Source: Aliihoeflea sp. 40Bstr573 | GTDB lineage: Bacteria; Pseudomonadota; Alphaproteobacteria; Rhizobiales; Rhizobiaceae | Assembly (NCBI RefSeq): GCF_024105655.1 | Contig: NZ_JAAAMH010000002.1 | Location: 1 to 64,000 of the forward strand | Direction of reading: 5' to 3' | DNA: 64,000 nt | Shown here: positions 8,982 to 18,452 of the stretch, piece after piece | Layout: every line of letters begins with the position of its first letter | Numbering within the stretch: the stretch's first letter is position 1 | Made by a program: the position numbers and the translations under genes | The notes under the pieces: model-generated | Seen by the model: only the letters and a program-made list of their open reading frames with translations | Told to the model about the DNA's origin: nothing | The model's database searches: none

Positions 8982-9017
8982 GGTGACGGCCGGCCTGTCG
9001 ACCCCTATATCGACGGC

Positions 9018-9452
9018 ATGAGCACCAGTATCGACCAGATTTACGAAGACTTCGCGTTCCTCGACGAGTGGGAGGACCGCTACCGCTACATCATCGAGCT
9101 CGGCGCGGGACTGCCGGCCTATCCGGAAGAGGCGCGCGACGCCGCGCACAAGGTGCAGGGCTGCGTCAGCCAGGTCTGGCTCAACTCCACCGTATCGGAT
9201 GGGAGCGATCCGAAGATCTCCTTCGAAGGCGATTCGGACTCGCACATCGTCAAGGGCCTCGTTGCCATCGTCCTCGCGCTCTATTCAGGCCGTCGCGCCT
9301 CCGAAATGCTCTCCGTGGACGCAGACGCTGTGCTCAAGCGGCTCGGTCTCGACGAACATCTCACGCCGCAGCGCGCCAACGGCCTGCGCTCGATGATCAA
9401 GCGCATCCGCATGGAAGCGGCGAGTGTCAGCGAAGCGACGCCGGCCAGCTGA
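9018..9452 (+). CDS. sufE: SufE family sulfur acceptor
   Basis: A 144-residue SufE-fold protein. SufE takes persulfide sulfur from the cysteine desulfurase SufS and passes it to the SufBCD scaffold for Fe-S cluster assembly in the cytoplasm. The acceptor Cys is in KVQGCVSQVWL (C49), followed by the family segment SDSHIVKGLVAIVLALYSG. The suf operon itself is not in the window, so this is a detached copy, as is usual in rhizobia. It converges on the DUF6456 gene with a 5-bp gap. Confidence 0.93.
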   Translation: MSTSIDQIYEDFAFLDEWEDRYRYIIELGAGLPAYPEEARDAAHKVQGCVSQVWLNSTVSDGSDPKISFEGDSDSHIVKGLVAIVLALYSGRRASEMLSVDADAVLKRLGLDEHLTPQRANGLRSMIKRIRMEAASVSEATPAS

Positions 9453-9457
9453 TTTTC

Positions 9458-10261
9458 TCATATGCGCGGCCGATAGTCGGCCGTTCCCCAGTGAAGAACG
9501 CTCCGCCGCCCCTCACGCCGCTGTGGATGGTAGTGACGGGCGAGCGCGCCCAGCGCGGTCTTCAGCATCAGCTTGGCCGAGCGGCGCGGCCATCCGCGCT
9601 CCATCTCCGCCTGCTCGAGACCCTTCAGAAAGCAGCAGACGTCGATCAGGATGCCGGCGAGTTCCGGTCCCACGGCGTCGATGGCGCGGTCGACACGTTG
9701 GCGCGCAGCAAGAGCGTCGTCTGTCAAATCCGCCTTGGCATTGCCGCCACCGCGCCTGCCGCCCGAGACCGATGCCTCCCAGTTGGCGCCGAGACGCGGC
9801 GCGATCTGGCCGAACCCGTAGTCGGCCCGCAGCCTCTCCCCCGCCTCGACCTCCCCGGCCGAAAGGAAAGGCCGTCCGTCCCGGTCCTTAAGCTGTGCAA
9901 GTCCTGCCAGCGGGCTCTCGCGCAGGTTGACCGTCGCAAATTCGCGCCCGCCGGCGATTTCGATCGCCCTCACGGCACGATCCTGATGCTGGGCCTGGAA
10001 CCGGTCGCCGGCCGAAGACGCCGCGCGCGCCAGCCAGGCCATGCCCTCCGGCGTCACCGACACGCGGTCTCCATTGCGCGCGACCATGCCTCTCGCAGAC
10101 GCCGCGCCTAGCGCCTCGACCGGCACCTGGATCACGCCTCGATCCCCGCCGTCGACCATCATCTTGTCGCCGCGCCCCACCGGGTCGCACCGGGCGCTGC
10201 CTTTGACGAGAAAACTGACCAGCCGCATCATGTGCCTTTCTTCCATACTGGCCGTCCTCAT
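9458..10261 (-). CDS. DUF6456 domain protein (DNA-associated, unknown)
   Basis: A 267-residue cytoplasmic protein. The N-terminal part (RLVSFLVKGSARCDPVGRGDKM to VTPEGMAWLARA) reads like a winged-helix-type domain. The C-terminal half (SPLAGLAQLKDRDGRPFLSAGEVEAGERLRADYGFGQ; GPELAGILIDVCCFLKGLEQ) is DUF6456. The ATG at 10261 overlaps the stop of the upstream DnaA-like gene by 4 bp (ATGA, 10258-10261), so the two are translationally coupled. Replication- or transcription-related function is inferred only from this pairing. Confidence 0.75.
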   Translation of the reverse strand: MRTASMEERHMMRLVSFLVKGSARCDPVGRGDKMMVDGGDRGVIQVPVEALGAASARGMVARNGDRVSVTPEGMAWLARAASSAGDRFQAQHQDRAVRAIEIAGGREFATVNLRESPLAGLAQLKDRDGRPFLSAGEVEAGERLRADYGFGQIAPRLGANWEASVSGGRRGGGNAKADLTDDALAARQRVDRAIDAVGPELAGILIDVCCFLKGLEQAEMERGWPRRSAKLMLKTALGALARHYHPQRREGRRSVLHWGTADYRPRI

Positions 10262-10659
10262 ATCGGTTCGCGCCGCACCAGCACCCGCACCAGTCGCTCC
10301 ACCTGGTCGACGATGCCATCGAACTCGCGGTCTTCGCGCCAGTCCTCGACGAGATTGACAGCGTGCTGCACCGTCGTGCGGTCGCGCGCGAAGCCGCAGC
10401 CGACATCCTTCATCGGGATCTGCAGGACGGTATGCGCCGCATACATGCCGATCTGGCGCACCCGCGCCACCGGGGCCGGCGAACGGGTCGGATTGCGGAT
10501 TTCCTTTCCCGAGACATTGAAGAAGGCGGAGATGATGTCGATCACCGCCTCGCATTCGCTCATCATGCGCTCGTCGGTCTTCTTGGGCGCCGGATAGGCC
10601 GAAGGAGGCCCACTCGCCGCTGGAATTTCCGGATCAGACTTTCGCTTCGGCTCCGCCAC
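10258..10659 (-). CDS. DnaA domain IV-like helix-turn-helix protein
   Basis: The 133-residue protein ends in a Bac_DnaA_C-like domain: VIDIISAFFNVSGKEIRNPT, VARVRQIGMYAAHTVLQIPM, DVGCGFARDRTTVQHAVNLVEDW. The D-R-T-T-V-x-H-A motif matches the DnaA-box-reading helix of DnaA (DHTTVxHA). There is no AAA+ ATPase domain, so it is not DnaA. I choose GTG 10659, preceded by GGAGGG 5 nt upstream; a longer frame reaching 10791 has no such site. It is coupled to the DUF6456 gene by a 4-bp overlap. It could bind DnaA boxes as a competitor or transcription factor; this is inference. Confidence 0.82.
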   Translation of the reverse strand: MAEPKRKSDPEIPAASGPPSAYPAPKKTDERMMSECEAVIDIISAFFNVSGKEIRNPTRSPAPVARVRQIGMYAAHTVLQIPMKDVGCGFARDRTTVQHAVNLVEDWREDREFDGIVDQVERLVRVLVRREPI

Positions 10660-10865
10660 GTTCACCCTCCGATATAGGAATAAATGCTTTCTATCCCAGA
10701 TCGAACGGGGTGAGAACAAATATCGAACATCGAAAGTTTCGATTTCCACCAAATGATTGAATCGGCTTCCGATTTGGCGGTCGTGGCTCATTGCACGCAG
10801 AAAACTTATCCCCGCCCGTCAAACCCGCGCACAGGATCGGCTTCTCAAGACGAGGAGTGATCGAA

Positions 10866-11195
10866 TTGGATTTGAAAAGCGAAGCCTTGGCCTTTGTCGC
10901 CGAGCGGGACATGCTCCAGCGCAAGGCGGCACAGCGCGTTGCGCTCCTGTGCAATTGCGGGATCGAAATCGAGATGCTGGAGATGAAAGACGCATCGGCG
11001 CGCGCCTTTCTCGTCAGGCGTCTCCGGCGGTTGATCGAGCGCGAGCGCATCCGCGGGAGCAACCGGCACTGGAGTTACGATCTCAATCGCCACATTGCAC
11101 TGAAGCAGGCGCTCGACGAGATCGATGGTCGCAAGGCCCCCAAAACGAAACCGGCGCCACGAAGGCGCCGGCAAAGGATCGTCGGATTTGCTTGA
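10866..11195 (+). CDS. Small hypothetical protein with basic tail
   Basis: A 109-residue protein, divergent from the DnaA-like gene. The N-terminal part (SEALAFVAERDMLQRKAAQRVALLCNCG) is probably helical and coiled; the C-terminus is very basic (KPAPRRRRQRIVGFA). The start is uncertain: TTG at 10866 has a GAGGAG 8 nt upstream, whereas a longer frame opens with a TTG at 10791 and no good site. No family is recognised. Its 3' end carries the hairpin that probably terminates mucR from the other strand. Confidence 0.5.
   Translation: MDLKSEALAFVAERDMLQRKAAQRVALLCNCGIEIEMLEMKDASARAFLVRRLRRLIERERIRGSNRHWSYDLNRHIALKQALDEIDGRKAPKTKPAPRRRRQRIVGFA
11151..11171 (-). terminator. Hairpin terminating mucR
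   Basis: CCGGCGCC (11151-11158) and GGCGCCGG (11164-11171) form a perfect 8-bp stem with a 5-nt loop, 30 bp beyond the mucR stop. Read on the minus strand it is followed by GGTTTCGTTTTG, a T-rich but imperfect tract. It lies inside the end of the convergent small gene. Confidence 0.5.
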
Positions 11196-11200
11196 GGCGC

Positions 11201-11626
11201 CTAGCGCGCCTTGCGCTTGCGGCCCAGGCCCATCTTCTTGGCAAGCTGCGAGCGTGCGGCGGCGTAGTTCGGCGCGACCATCGGATAGCTGGCGTCCAGG
11301 CCCCACTTCTCGCGATACTGCTCGGGCGTCAGGCCGTAATGGGTCATGAGGTGACGCTTCAGCGACTTGAATTTCTTCCCGTCCTCCAGGCAGACGATAT
11401 AGTCGTCATGCACGGATTTCTTCGGGTTGACTGCAGGTTTCTGCTTGTCGGCAGGTACAGCCTCGGGCGCCGCACCGACGCGTCCAAGTGCCATGTGCAC
11501 GTCCGCGATCAGGTTCGGCAATTCACCAACGGGAACAGGATTGTTGCTGACATAGGCAGCGACGACATCCGCTGTAAGCTCGATGAGCATGTCGCTGTTG
11601 CGTTGGAGTTCTTCGGAGATTTCCAT
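11201..11626 (-). CDS. mucR: MucR/Ros family zinc-finger transcriptional regulator
   Basis: A 141-residue regulator of the rhizobial/Brucella MucR-Ros family, which represses exopolysaccharide, motility and virulence genes by binding AT-rich DNA as oligomers. The N-terminal half ([18 protein letters not shown]) is the oligomerisation region. The C-terminal zinc finger is [35 protein letters not shown]. Zinc ligands would be Cys, Asp (in place of the second Cys of Ros) and two His, as in other MucR-type members. The start at 11626 begins the conserved MEISEEL; an ATG at 11638 is also in frame. It is monocistronic. Confidence 0.92.
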   Translation of the reverse strand: MEISEELQRNSDMLIELTADVVAAYVSNNPVPVGELPNLIADVHMALGRVGAAPEAVPADKQKPAVNPKKSVHDDYIVCLEDGKKFKSLKRHLMTHYGLTPEQYREKWGLDASYPMVAPNYAAARSQLAKKMGLGRKRKAR

Positions 11627-11665
11627 GTACGGCCCCATAATTGTAAATTCGCTCGTGCACCGGTC

Positions 11666-11693
11666 TTTTTACGCGTCGCCGGTTCTGTTTCAA
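11666..11693 (-). promoter_or_regulatory. Possible mucR promoter
   Basis: On the minus strand, TTGAAA (11693-11688), a 16-bp spacer and TAAAAA (11671-11666) sit about 40 bp upstream of the mucR start. The flanking 11700-11800 region is AT-rich, which suits MucR autoregulation. This is a sequence match only. Confidence 0.3.
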
Positions 11694-11885
11694 CGCCTAC
11701 GACGAATCCACAGTGCTTGAGCAACAAATGGTACGGATATTACAGTAAGTCAATTAATCTGGCGAATTATTTGCGCGGCAAATTGGATTGAGAGATGATT
11801 TGTGCCCAAACCACTGACAAGGAAGTGGCGAAATCACGCATAGTTGTAATCAGAAGTTGCAGGCTCGTTGTTTCGTCAGAAACGA

Positions 11886-12260
11886 TCACTGTTCAGAACG
11901 ATGCTGCCGGGATTCTTTCTCTTCGCGAATTCTCGTGATCAGCTCGTCCTTTACGGACTTGTCCCAAAGTTTATATCCGGCCTCATAAGACGCTTTTGCA
12001 AGAAGATGCGCTGCAACGGGCGCGGTCAGCAGCAGGAACACGAAGCCGGCGATTGCACGCATGACCGTCGCAGCGTCATCCGCGTGAAGCGCAAGCGCCA
12101 GGAGAATGACGCCGGAGCCGAGCGTGCCGGCCTTGGAGGCCGCGTGCATACGGCTGTACACGTCAGGAAGCCGGTTGACGCCGATCGCGGCGGCCAGCGA
12201 AAAGGCCGCCCCGATGACAATCATCAGGCCCACCGCGATATTGATCAGCGCATCAATCAT
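11886..12260 (-). CDS. mrpG: Mrp/Pha antiporter subunit G
   Basis: The 124-residue last subunit of the cation/proton antiporter complex, with three membrane helices (about 5-25, 45-60 and 68-90). The family motif [21 protein letters not shown] is intact. The cytoplasmic tail is charged ([21 protein letters not shown]). It overlaps mrpF by 8 bp. It is required for assembly or function of the Mrp complex in the inner membrane. Confidence 0.92.
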   Translation of the reverse strand: MIDALINIAVGLMIVIGAAFSLAAAIGVNRLPDVYSRMHAASKAGTLGSGVILLALALHADDAATVMRAIAGFVFLLLTAPVAAHLLAKASYEAGYKLWDKSVKDELITRIREEKESRQHRSEQ

Positions 12261-12585
12261 CGATCGCCTCCCGCACGCCGTGCTCGCTCTCCTGCTTCAC
12301 CCAGAGAGCGCCCTTCGCCATCACGAAGCGCGCAAATGCCACCGTTGCCAGGAAGCCCACGAGCCCGAGGGAAATGGCGACGTCCACATAGAGCGTGAAA
12401 CTCGTTCGAATGCCAATCAGCGCGATGAAGCCGATCGCAACCACCACCAGCATGTCGAGCGCGACGATCCGGTCCGGCAAGGTCGGCCCGACGATCACGC
12501 GCCAGGTTGTCAGGAGAAAAGACAAACTGAGCAGGATCAGACCAATATATTCGGCAACCGACAGGAATTCTTCCGAAAAGCTCAC
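12253..12585 (-). CDS. mrpF: Mrp/Pha antiporter subunit F
   Basis: A 110-residue membrane protein with three helices; the family signature [20 protein letters not shown] is clear (residues about 30-50). It overlaps both neighbours (4 bp with mrpE, 8 bp with mrpG), so it is translated as part of the seven-gene unit. MrpF-type proteins have also been linked to bile-acid or cholate efflux in Bacillus, but the operon context argues for the antiporter role here. Confidence 0.92.
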   Translation of the reverse strand: MSFSEEFLSVAEYIGLILLSLSFLLTTWRVIVGPTLPDRIVALDMLVVVAIGFIALIGIRTSFTLYVDVAISLGLVGFLATVAFARFVMAKGALWVKQESEHGVREAIDD

Positions 12586-13055
12586 CGGAAAGCCTCCATG
12601 ATCTTGCGCTCGAAGCCGGTCGCGATGTCATGACGCAACTGGTCGGGATCGGAACAGTCCAGCGCGTGTATGTAGAGGAAGCGCCGGTCCTGCGACACGT
12701 CGACGGTCAGCGTTCCGGGCGTCAGAGTAATGAGGTTAGCGAGCATGGTGATCTCCGCGTCCTTATCGACCTTCAGCGGATAGACGAACATGCCCGGCTT
12801 GATGTCGATCGTCGGCGCCAACACGGTCTTGGCGACCGTCCAGGACGATTTCACCAATTCGACCAGGAACAGGATCGTCAGCGAAACGATCCGCCGCATG
12901 CGCGAAAGATAGCCGAGCGACCCGATCTCCTTGCGGATCAGATAAAGGGCGGCGGCGCCGAGCATGAAGCCGAAGAGGAGGTTCAGCAGCGTGAACGAGC
13001 CTGTTACCCCGCCCCAGGCGAGCGCGAGCAGGACATTGACGACGAGCAGGGTCAT
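12582..13055 (-). CDS. mrpE: Mrp/Pha antiporter subunit E
   Basis: A 157-residue protein with two or three N-terminal helices ([28 protein letters not shown]) and the conserved C-terminal region [28 protein letters not shown], which is diagnostic of MrpE/PhaE. It begins in a 4-bp overlap with mrpD. The subunit is accessory; ion translocation is attributed to A and D. Confidence 0.93.
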   Translation of the reverse strand: MTLLVVNVLLALAWGGVTGSFTLLNLLFGFMLGAAALYLIRKEIGSLGYLSRMRRIVSLTILFLVELVKSSWTVAKTVLAPTIDIKPGMFVYPLKVDKDAEITMLANLITLTPGTLTVDVSQDRRFLYIHALDCSDPDQLRHDIATGFERKIMEAFR

Positions 13056-14617
13056 GAACCACCTCCGGCAGGCAGGACGAGCAGCGAATAGCCGACGGGG
13101 TCGAGCAGCGAGGCGGCCGCCGCATTGGCCATGGCGAGCACCGGCTCAGGATACAGGCCGATCCAAAGGATCGGGATCATGAGAATTCCCAGCGCGAACA
13201 TGCCCGTTCGGTCGAGCGCCACGGTTTCGGCCATTGAACCGCCGGCGCGCGGACGCCAGAAGGCGAGCGCAAAGACGCGGCCGAGCGCGAGCGTCGTCAA
13301 AAGCCCGCTCAGCAGGATCGCGAAGGCAATCCAGCCGGCGCCCCCGTCGAGCGCGGACTTGACCAGCATCACCTTCGGCCAGAGCCCTGAGCCGGGCGGC
13401 AGACCGGCCGCTGACAGCACGAGCAGAAGCGCGATCGCCGCGAGAAGCGGGTGCAAGCGATAAAGACCGCCAAGGTCGGCAAGTGAATAGCTGCCGCCGA
13501 CCTGCCGCATCAGCGCCACGAGCAGATAGAGCGCGGCCATCACCAGCATCGAATGGACGGCATAGAGCACCGTCCCTGCAAGCCCGACCTCGTTGCCGAG
13601 CGCTAGACCCGCCATCATGATGCCGATACCGGATATGACCACATAGCCCATGATGCGGCGGATGTCGGCCTGCGCGAGCGCGCCGATTGCACCGAAGACC
13701 ATCGTCAGCACCGCTACGACCGCGATCACGCCAGACAGCGCCCCGCCCTCCTGCGGCAGGAGGACGAAGAGCGTGCGCAGCAGCGCGTAGACGCCGACCT
13801 TGGTCAAAAGTGCGCCGAACAGGGCGCCGACCACCAGCCGGGGCGTGTGGTAAGAGGCGGGCAGCCAGAAATGCAGCGGAAACGCTGCCGCTTTCATGCC
13901 GAAGGCGACGAGATAGAGCGTCGCCAGCATCATCAGCGGCCCCTCGCCGCGCAGCGCTTCGGATTTCAGGGCGATGTCGGCCATGTTCAGCGTGCCGAAG
14001 ACGCCGTAGAGCAAGCCCGTCGCGATCAGGAACAGCGTCGTCGCGACGAGGTTCAGGATCGCATATTTGAACGCGCCGTCGAGTTGCGCACGTTCCGAGC
14101 CGAGGATCAGGAGCCCGAAGGACGAGATCAGGAAGACCTCGAACCAGACATAGAGATTGAAAATGTCGCCGGTCAGGAACGAGCCGCCGACGCCGGTCAT
14201 CAACAGCATGAGGAAGGGGTAGAAGCCGTAGCGCTTGCCTGTTGCGTTGATCGTGGTCGAGCCGAACAGCGCGCAGACCAGCGCCACGAGCGCGGCGGTC
14301 GCGGCCAGCAGGACGCCCAGCGTGTCGGCAACGAAGGTGATGCCGAAGGGCGGCAGCCAGCGGCCCATCGTCATGGCGAACGGACCGTCGTCGAGGACGC
14401 GCGCCAGAAGAACGACATTGGAGAAAAGCACGACCCCGATGACGCCGAGCGAAATCGGCGCGTGAAGATTGGGATGTCTGCGCATCATGACGAGGATGGC
14501 CGCCGTCAGGAGCGGCAGGGCGACGGGGAAGACCAGCAGCCAGTCGGCCAGCGCCACGCGCTCCAGGATCATCGCCTGCGAGATGTCGACGCCGTAGGGG
14601 TTCGAAGCGGATTCCAT
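13052..14617 (-). CDS. mrpD: Mrp/Pha antiporter subunit D (NuoN/NuoM-like)
   Basis: A 521-residue polytopic protein of the proton-conducting membrane-subunit family related to Complex I NuoM/N. It has about 14 helices, the conserved Glu in FEVFLISSFGLLILGSER, and the Lys-containing GMKAAAFPLHFWLPASYHT with LFGALLTKVGVYALLR. It is one of the two antiport-competent subunits. The start at 14617 lies 6 bp after the mrpC stop. No subunit is truncated and all key charged residues I can check are present. Confidence 0.95.
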   Translation of the reverse strand: MESASNPYGVDISQAMILERVALADWLLVFPVALPLLTAAILVMMRRHPNLHAPISLGVIGVVLFSNVVLLARVLDDGPFAMTMGRWLPPFGITFVADTLGVLLAATAALVALVCALFGSTTINATGKRYGFYPFLMLLMTGVGGSFLTGDIFNLYVWFEVFLISSFGLLILGSERAQLDGAFKYAILNLVATTLFLIATGLLYGVFGTLNMADIALKSEALRGEGPLMMLATLYLVAFGMKAAAFPLHFWLPASYHTPRLVVGALFGALLTKVGVYALLRTLFVLLPQEGGALSGVIAVVAVLTMVFGAIGALAQADIRRIMGYVVISGIGIMMAGLALGNEVGLAGTVLYAVHSMLVMAALYLLVALMRQVGGSYSLADLGGLYRLHPLLAAIALLLVLSAAGLPPGSGLWPKVMLVKSALDGGAGWIAFAILLSGLLTTLALGRVFALAFWRPRAGGSMAETVALDRTGMFALGILMIPILWIGLYPEPVLAMANAAAASLLDPVGYSLLVLPAGGGS

Positions 14618-14623
14618 CTGTCC

Positions 14624-15004
14624 TCAGTAGCTCAGCGGCGGCAGCGGGTCGTTCTTCGGCTCGGCGAGCCGCATCTCTTCGGTATTGTCCGTGTCGAGAT
14701 CCTGATAGGCCCGCCAGGCCAGCACCAGCAGGAAGGCGAAGAGCGAAAAAGAGATCACGATTGCCGTCAGCACCAGGGCCTGCGGCAGCGGGTTGGCTGT
14801 CGCGATCTCCGGCACGTAAAGATCAGGCGGGATCACCGGCGGCACTTCGCGCGTCAGCCGCCCAGCGGTGAAGATCGAGAGGTTCGCCGCGTTGCCGAGC
14901 ACCACGACGCCCAGCATGATGCGGATCGTGTGCTTGGACAAAAGCAGATAGACGGCGACGGCAAAGAAGATGCCGACGAGAACGGAAAGTGCGGTCTCGA
15001 TCAT
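14624..15004 (-). CDS. mrpC: Mrp/Pha antiporter subunit C (NuoK-like)
   Basis: A 126-residue NuoK-like protein with three helices. The segment [28 protein letters not shown] is the family hallmark, followed by the periplasmic loop [30 protein letters not shown]. It overlaps mrpB by 4 bp (15001-15004). Confidence 0.94.
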   Translation of the reverse strand: MIETALSVLVGIFFAVAVYLLLSKHTIRIMLGVVVLGNAANLSIFTAGRLTREVPPVIPPDLYVPEIATANPLPQALVLTAIVISFSLFAFLLVLAWRAYQDLDTDNTEEMRLAEPKNDPLPPLSY

Positions 15005-15417
15005 TCCTCGTCCCTTTCCTCCAGTGCCAGTGCGATCGACGTGACCGCGCCGAGCACCACAAGATAGACGCCGAGATCAAAGAACAGCACGGACGAGACC
15101 TCGAAGCCGATGCCGGGAATCGGCGGGGCCCAGAGCCCGGTCATGAACGGCACGCCGAAGAGGATCGAAGCCAGCCCCGCGAGCACCGACATGGCAAGGC
15201 CGGATCCGGCGATCGCCATGGGATGGAATCGCATCGCGCGCCGCGCCGAGGCGACGCCGCTGGCAATGCCGTAAATGGCAAAGGCCGAGGCGGCGAGCAG
15301 GCCGCCGATGAAGCCGCCGCCCGGATCGTTGTGCCCGCGCAGGAGCACGAAGACGGAGAAGATCATCATCAGCGCCGACAGATAGGGCGCGATCGTGCGC
15401 AGGATCAGCGTTCTCAT
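15001..15417 (-). CDS. mrpB: Mrp/Pha antiporter subunit B (MnhB)
   Basis: A 138-residue protein with four helices, including the MnhB signature [21 protein letters not shown] at about 26-46 and [19 protein letters not shown] near the C-terminus. The ATG at 15417 overlaps the mrpA stop by 4 bp. In the rhizobial pha systems I know best, A and B are fused into one PhaAB polypeptide; here they are two genes, so the split arrangement is a small peculiarity. Confidence 0.93.
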   Translation of the reverse strand: MRTLILRTIAPYLSALMMIFSVFVLLRGHNDPGGGFIGGLLAASAFAIYGIASGVASARRAMRFHPMAIAGSGLAMSVLAGLASILFGVPFMTGLWAPPIPGIGFEVSSVLFFDLGVYLVVLGAVTSIALALEERDEE

Positions 15418-17780
15418 GCCGCCGTCTCCTTGCTGCTGGCCGGCATCTCGGCATGCATGATGCGGCGGCCGAGACGCACCCGCACCAGCGCGAGGATGGC
15501 AAGACCCGCCGCCATGACGACCGCGATCTCGCCCATCGTGTCGACGCCGCGGTAGTCGACGAGGATGACGTTGACGATGTTGCGGCCATGCGCAATCGAG
15601 CGGGAATATTCGGTAAAGAACACGCTCAGCGCGGGGTCGAAGGTGAGCGCCGTCACCTTGAAGAGCGCCAGCATCAGCCCGATGCCGCACAGAGACGCCA
15701 CCGTCACGTCGATCAGCTTTTCGCGTGTTGGCCGGTGGTCCGACTTGGCGAGCTTCAGGCGCGTGATGACGAGGGCGAGGATCACGACCGAAAGCGTCTC
15801 GACCATGAACTGCGTGAAGCCGAGATCGGGCGCGCCGAAGAGCAGGAAGATCAGCGCCACCGCAAAGCCCTGGATGCCGAGCGAGACGATCGCCGTCAGC
15901 CGGTCGTCCGCATAGAGCACGGCGCCGAGACCGATGATCGCGATCGCGATGACGACGATCTCGTAGAGCGTCAGAACCGGCAGTTCGGGGAAGGATGGCA
16001 TCTCGCCCGCCCAGATGAGCGGGACGAGGAACGCCGCCGCGATGACCGCGAAAGTCATCGTCATGTAGGTTTCCATCCGCCCGTTCTGGATCAGGCCGGT
16101 GATCCGGTGCGCGCCGCGCACGATGCCGCGAACCGCCTGGTCGAACCCCTTGTCCGGACCCCAGCCGATCACCCTCAGGGCCGCCCCGACGCGCTGGCGC
16201 ACATCGCCCAGCGTCCAGTAGATCGCATAGCCGAGTGCCACGGTCACGAGCGACAGGAGGAGCGGCAGGCCGATCGACGGGATCAGCGAAATGTCGATCT
16301 CCAACGGCTCGCCCGCGACGGCCCGCGCCATCGGCATCGAAAACAGCCGGTGCGTCAACGGCGAAAGGAACGCGGCCAGAAGGCTTGCGCCCCCGAGCAC
16401 TACCGGGCCGAGCCAAAGCAGCGGCGGGCCCTCATGCGCGTGGCTCGGCGTTTTGACCTCGGCGCCCAGGAATGGCTTCAGCGCCACCGCGAAGCCGATC
16501 GCGAACATCAGCGCATTGCCGAGGATCGCGACAATCGTGAACAGCGCCGACCAGATGCTTGAAAAGCCGAGCGCATAGTAGATCTCTTCCTTGGCGAGAA
16601 AGCCGAAGAGCGGCGGCAGGCCGCCCATCGAGATGGCTGCGACCAGCGCCGCGCCGAAGGTGATCGGCATCGCCTTTCTCAGCCCGCCGAGGCTTGTCAC
16701 GTCGCGCGTGCCCGCCTCGTGGTCGATGATGCCGGCGACCATGAAGAGCGCACCCTTGAAGAGCGAATGGGCGATGAGGTAGAGCACCGCCGCCTCGATC
16801 GCGTGCTCCGAGCCGAACCCGGTCAGCATGACCAGGAGGCCGAGCGAGGCGACCGTCGTATAGGCGAGCATCAGCTTCAGATCGCTCTGGCGCACGGCCA
16901 GGAAGCCGCCGACGAGCAGCGTCGCGCCGCCGAAGAGCGGCAGCACCGTCTCCCAAAGCACGGTCTCTCCCATCACCGGGTTGAGCCGCATCAGGAGGTA
17001 GACGCCCGCCTTCACCATCGTCGCCGAATGGAGATAGGCCGAGACGGGCGTCGGCGCTTCCATCGCGTTCGGGAGCCAGAAATGGAACGGGAACTGCGCA
17101 GACTTGGTGAACGCGCCACCAAGGATCAAAAGGAAGGCGAGGCCATAGAGCGCGCTTTCGCGCAGCACGCCATCGGTTTCCAGAAGACCTGAAAGGCTCG
17201 TCGCGCCCGTTGCGCTCCAGATGACGAGAAGCCCCGCCAGGAGCGCCAGCCCGCCCATGCCGGTCACGATCAGCGCTTGCATGGCCGCGCGCCGCGAGGC
17301 TTCGCGCGCATGGTCGAAGCCGATCAAAAGGAAGGAGGTGATCGAGGTCAGTTCCCAGAAGACGAAGAGCATCAGGAACGAATCCGAGATCACAAGGCCC
17401 TGCATCGCGCCCATGAACATCAAGATGAACGAGAAGAACCGACCCTGATGCTCGTGCCCTTTGAGGTAGCCGCCCGAATACAGAACGATGAAGGTGCCGA
17501 TGCCGCTGATCAGAAGTGCGAACGTCACCGACAGCCCGTCGAGCAGCCAGGAGAAATCGACACCGAGACTTGGTATCCAGTCATGGCCGCCGGTCACGAT
17601 CCCGCCCGAGGCGACGGTGCCGACGAAGGTCGCGAAGTGGACGAACAGGAAGGCCGGCACGAGCGCCAGCACCCAGGCGGCCTTGTGGCCCATGCGCTGC
17701 GTCAGGAACGGCGCGACCATGGCGGCAATGAACGGAAGAAAGAGTGCGATGAACGTCAACGAAAGACCGTCTGTCCCCAT
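15414..17780 (-). CDS. mrpA: Mrp/Pha antiporter subunit A (NuoL-like)
   Basis: A 788-residue polytopic protein and the largest subunit of the hetero-oligomeric Na+(K+)/H+ antiporter. The N-terminal 500 residues are NuoL-like ([58 protein letters not shown], with the key Glu and Lys). The C-terminal part ([41 protein letters not shown]) is the DUF4040/MBH-like extension typical of MrpA. The start at 17780 has GGAG just upstream; an ATG at 17798 would add six residues. It leads the operon mrpABCDEFG. The role is alkaline pH and salt tolerance. Confidence 0.95.
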   Translation of the reverse strand: MGTDGLSLTFIALFLPFIAAMVAPFLTQRMGHKAAWVLALVPAFLFVHFATFVGTVASGGIVTGGHDWIPSLGVDFSWLLDGLSVTFALLISGIGTFIVLYSGGYLKGHEHQGRFFSFILMFMGAMQGLVISDSFLMLFVFWELTSITSFLLIGFDHAREASRRAAMQALIVTGMGGLALLAGLLVIWSATGATSLSGLLETDGVLRESALYGLAFLLILGGAFTKSAQFPFHFWLPNAMEAPTPVSAYLHSATMVKAGVYLLMRLNPVMGETVLWETVLPLFGGATLLVGGFLAVRQSDLKLMLAYTTVASLGLLVMLTGFGSEHAIEAAVLYLIAHSLFKGALFMVAGIIDHEAGTRDVTSLGGLRKAMPITFGAALVAAISMGGLPPLFGFLAKEEIYYALGFSSIWSALFTIVAILGNALMFAIGFAVALKPFLGAEVKTPSHAHEGPPLLWLGPVVLGGASLLAAFLSPLTHRLFSMPMARAVAGEPLEIDISLIPSIGLPLLLSLVTVALGYAIYWTLGDVRQRVGAALRVIGWGPDKGFDQAVRGIVRGAHRITGLIQNGRMETYMTMTFAVIAAAFLVPLIWAGEMPSFPELPVLTLYEIVVIAIAIIGLGAVLYADDRLTAIVSLGIQGFAVALIFLLFGAPDLGFTQFMVETLSVVILALVITRLKLAKSDHRPTREKLIDVTVASLCGIGLMLALFKVTALTFDPALSVFFTEYSRSIAHGRNIVNVILVDYRGVDTMGEIAVVMAAGLAILALVRVRLGRRIMHAEMPASSKETAA

Positions 17781-17973
17781 TCTGCTCCGCCGCCCCAATC
17801 GTTCGCGTTAAACTGAAAATCGAGTGCCGATCCCTTACAGACTGAATCCTTGCGTCACAAGACTGGAGTGACGATGCGAGATCGCTGTCCGCAACGATTT
17901 CGTGTCGAGCCTGCCCGATGACATTCGAGCGGCGCGCTCCTACATTGGAGCCAGTTCGAGAAGGATCATGCCC

Positions 17974-18378
17974 ATGCAAAAGACCGCAATCAAAGTCGAG
18001 AAGACCGAAGCCGAATGGCGTGAGCAGTTGACGCCGGAACAGTTCCAGGTGACGCGCAAGCACGGCACCGAGCGGGCCTTCACCGGACCTTACGTCGACA
18101 ACAAGGAACCGGGGCTCTACCGCTGCGTGTGCTGCGACCGTCCGCTCTTCCGCTCCGAGACGAAGTATGATTCCGGCTCCGGCTGGCCCAGCTTCTATGC
18201 GCCGGTAGAGCCCGATGCCGTCGCGCAGCATGTCGACCGGTCCTTCATGATGACGCGCAACGAAATCCGCTGCGCAGATTGCGACGCCCATCTTGGCCAT
18301 GTCTTCGAGGACGGCCCGGCGCCCACCGGACTGCGCTACTGCATGAATGGCGTGGCGCTCAATTTCGATCACGACTGA
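17974..18378 (+). CDS. msrB: Peptide-methionine (R)-S-oxide reductase
   Basis: The 134-residue enzyme reduces the R-epimer of methionine sulfoxide in proteins. Zinc-binding pairs are CVCC (about 51-54) and CADC, and the catalytic Cys is in [13 protein letters not shown]. The [14 protein letters not shown] segment is the substrate site. ATG 17974 is chosen because AAGGA lies 8 nt upstream; ATG 17968 is only 3 nt from it. It is preceded by the divergent mrp operon, with a terminator right after its stop. Confidence 0.95.
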   Translation: MQKTAIKVEKTEAEWREQLTPEQFQVTRKHGTERAFTGPYVDNKEPGLYRCVCCDRPLFRSETKYDSGSGWPSFYAPVEPDAVAQHVDRSFMMTRNEIRCADCDAHLGHVFEDGPAPTGLRYCMNGVALNFDHD

Positions 18379-18394
18379 TCGTTTCTTATCGAAC

Positions 18395-18427
18395 AGGCGG
18401 CGTCGGCATGTCCCCGCGCCGCCTTTT
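18395..18427 (+). terminator. Rho-independent terminator of msrB
   Basis: AGGCGGCG (18395-18402) pairs with CGCCGCCT (18417-18424) around a 14-nt loop and runs into TTTT. It begins 17 bp after the msrB stop and separates it from the peptidase gene. Confidence 0.65.
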
Positions 18428-18452
18428 GCGTTCCAAGACCGCCTGAGGTTTC

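Noticed and set aside
13847-15067. 406-codon plus frame opposite mrpD/mrpC
   Set aside because: Charged low-complexity shadow of genuine membrane-protein genes.
15453-16562. 369-codon plus frame opposite mrpA
   Set aside because: Shadow frame, Arg/His/Asp-rich, no ribosome site or family.
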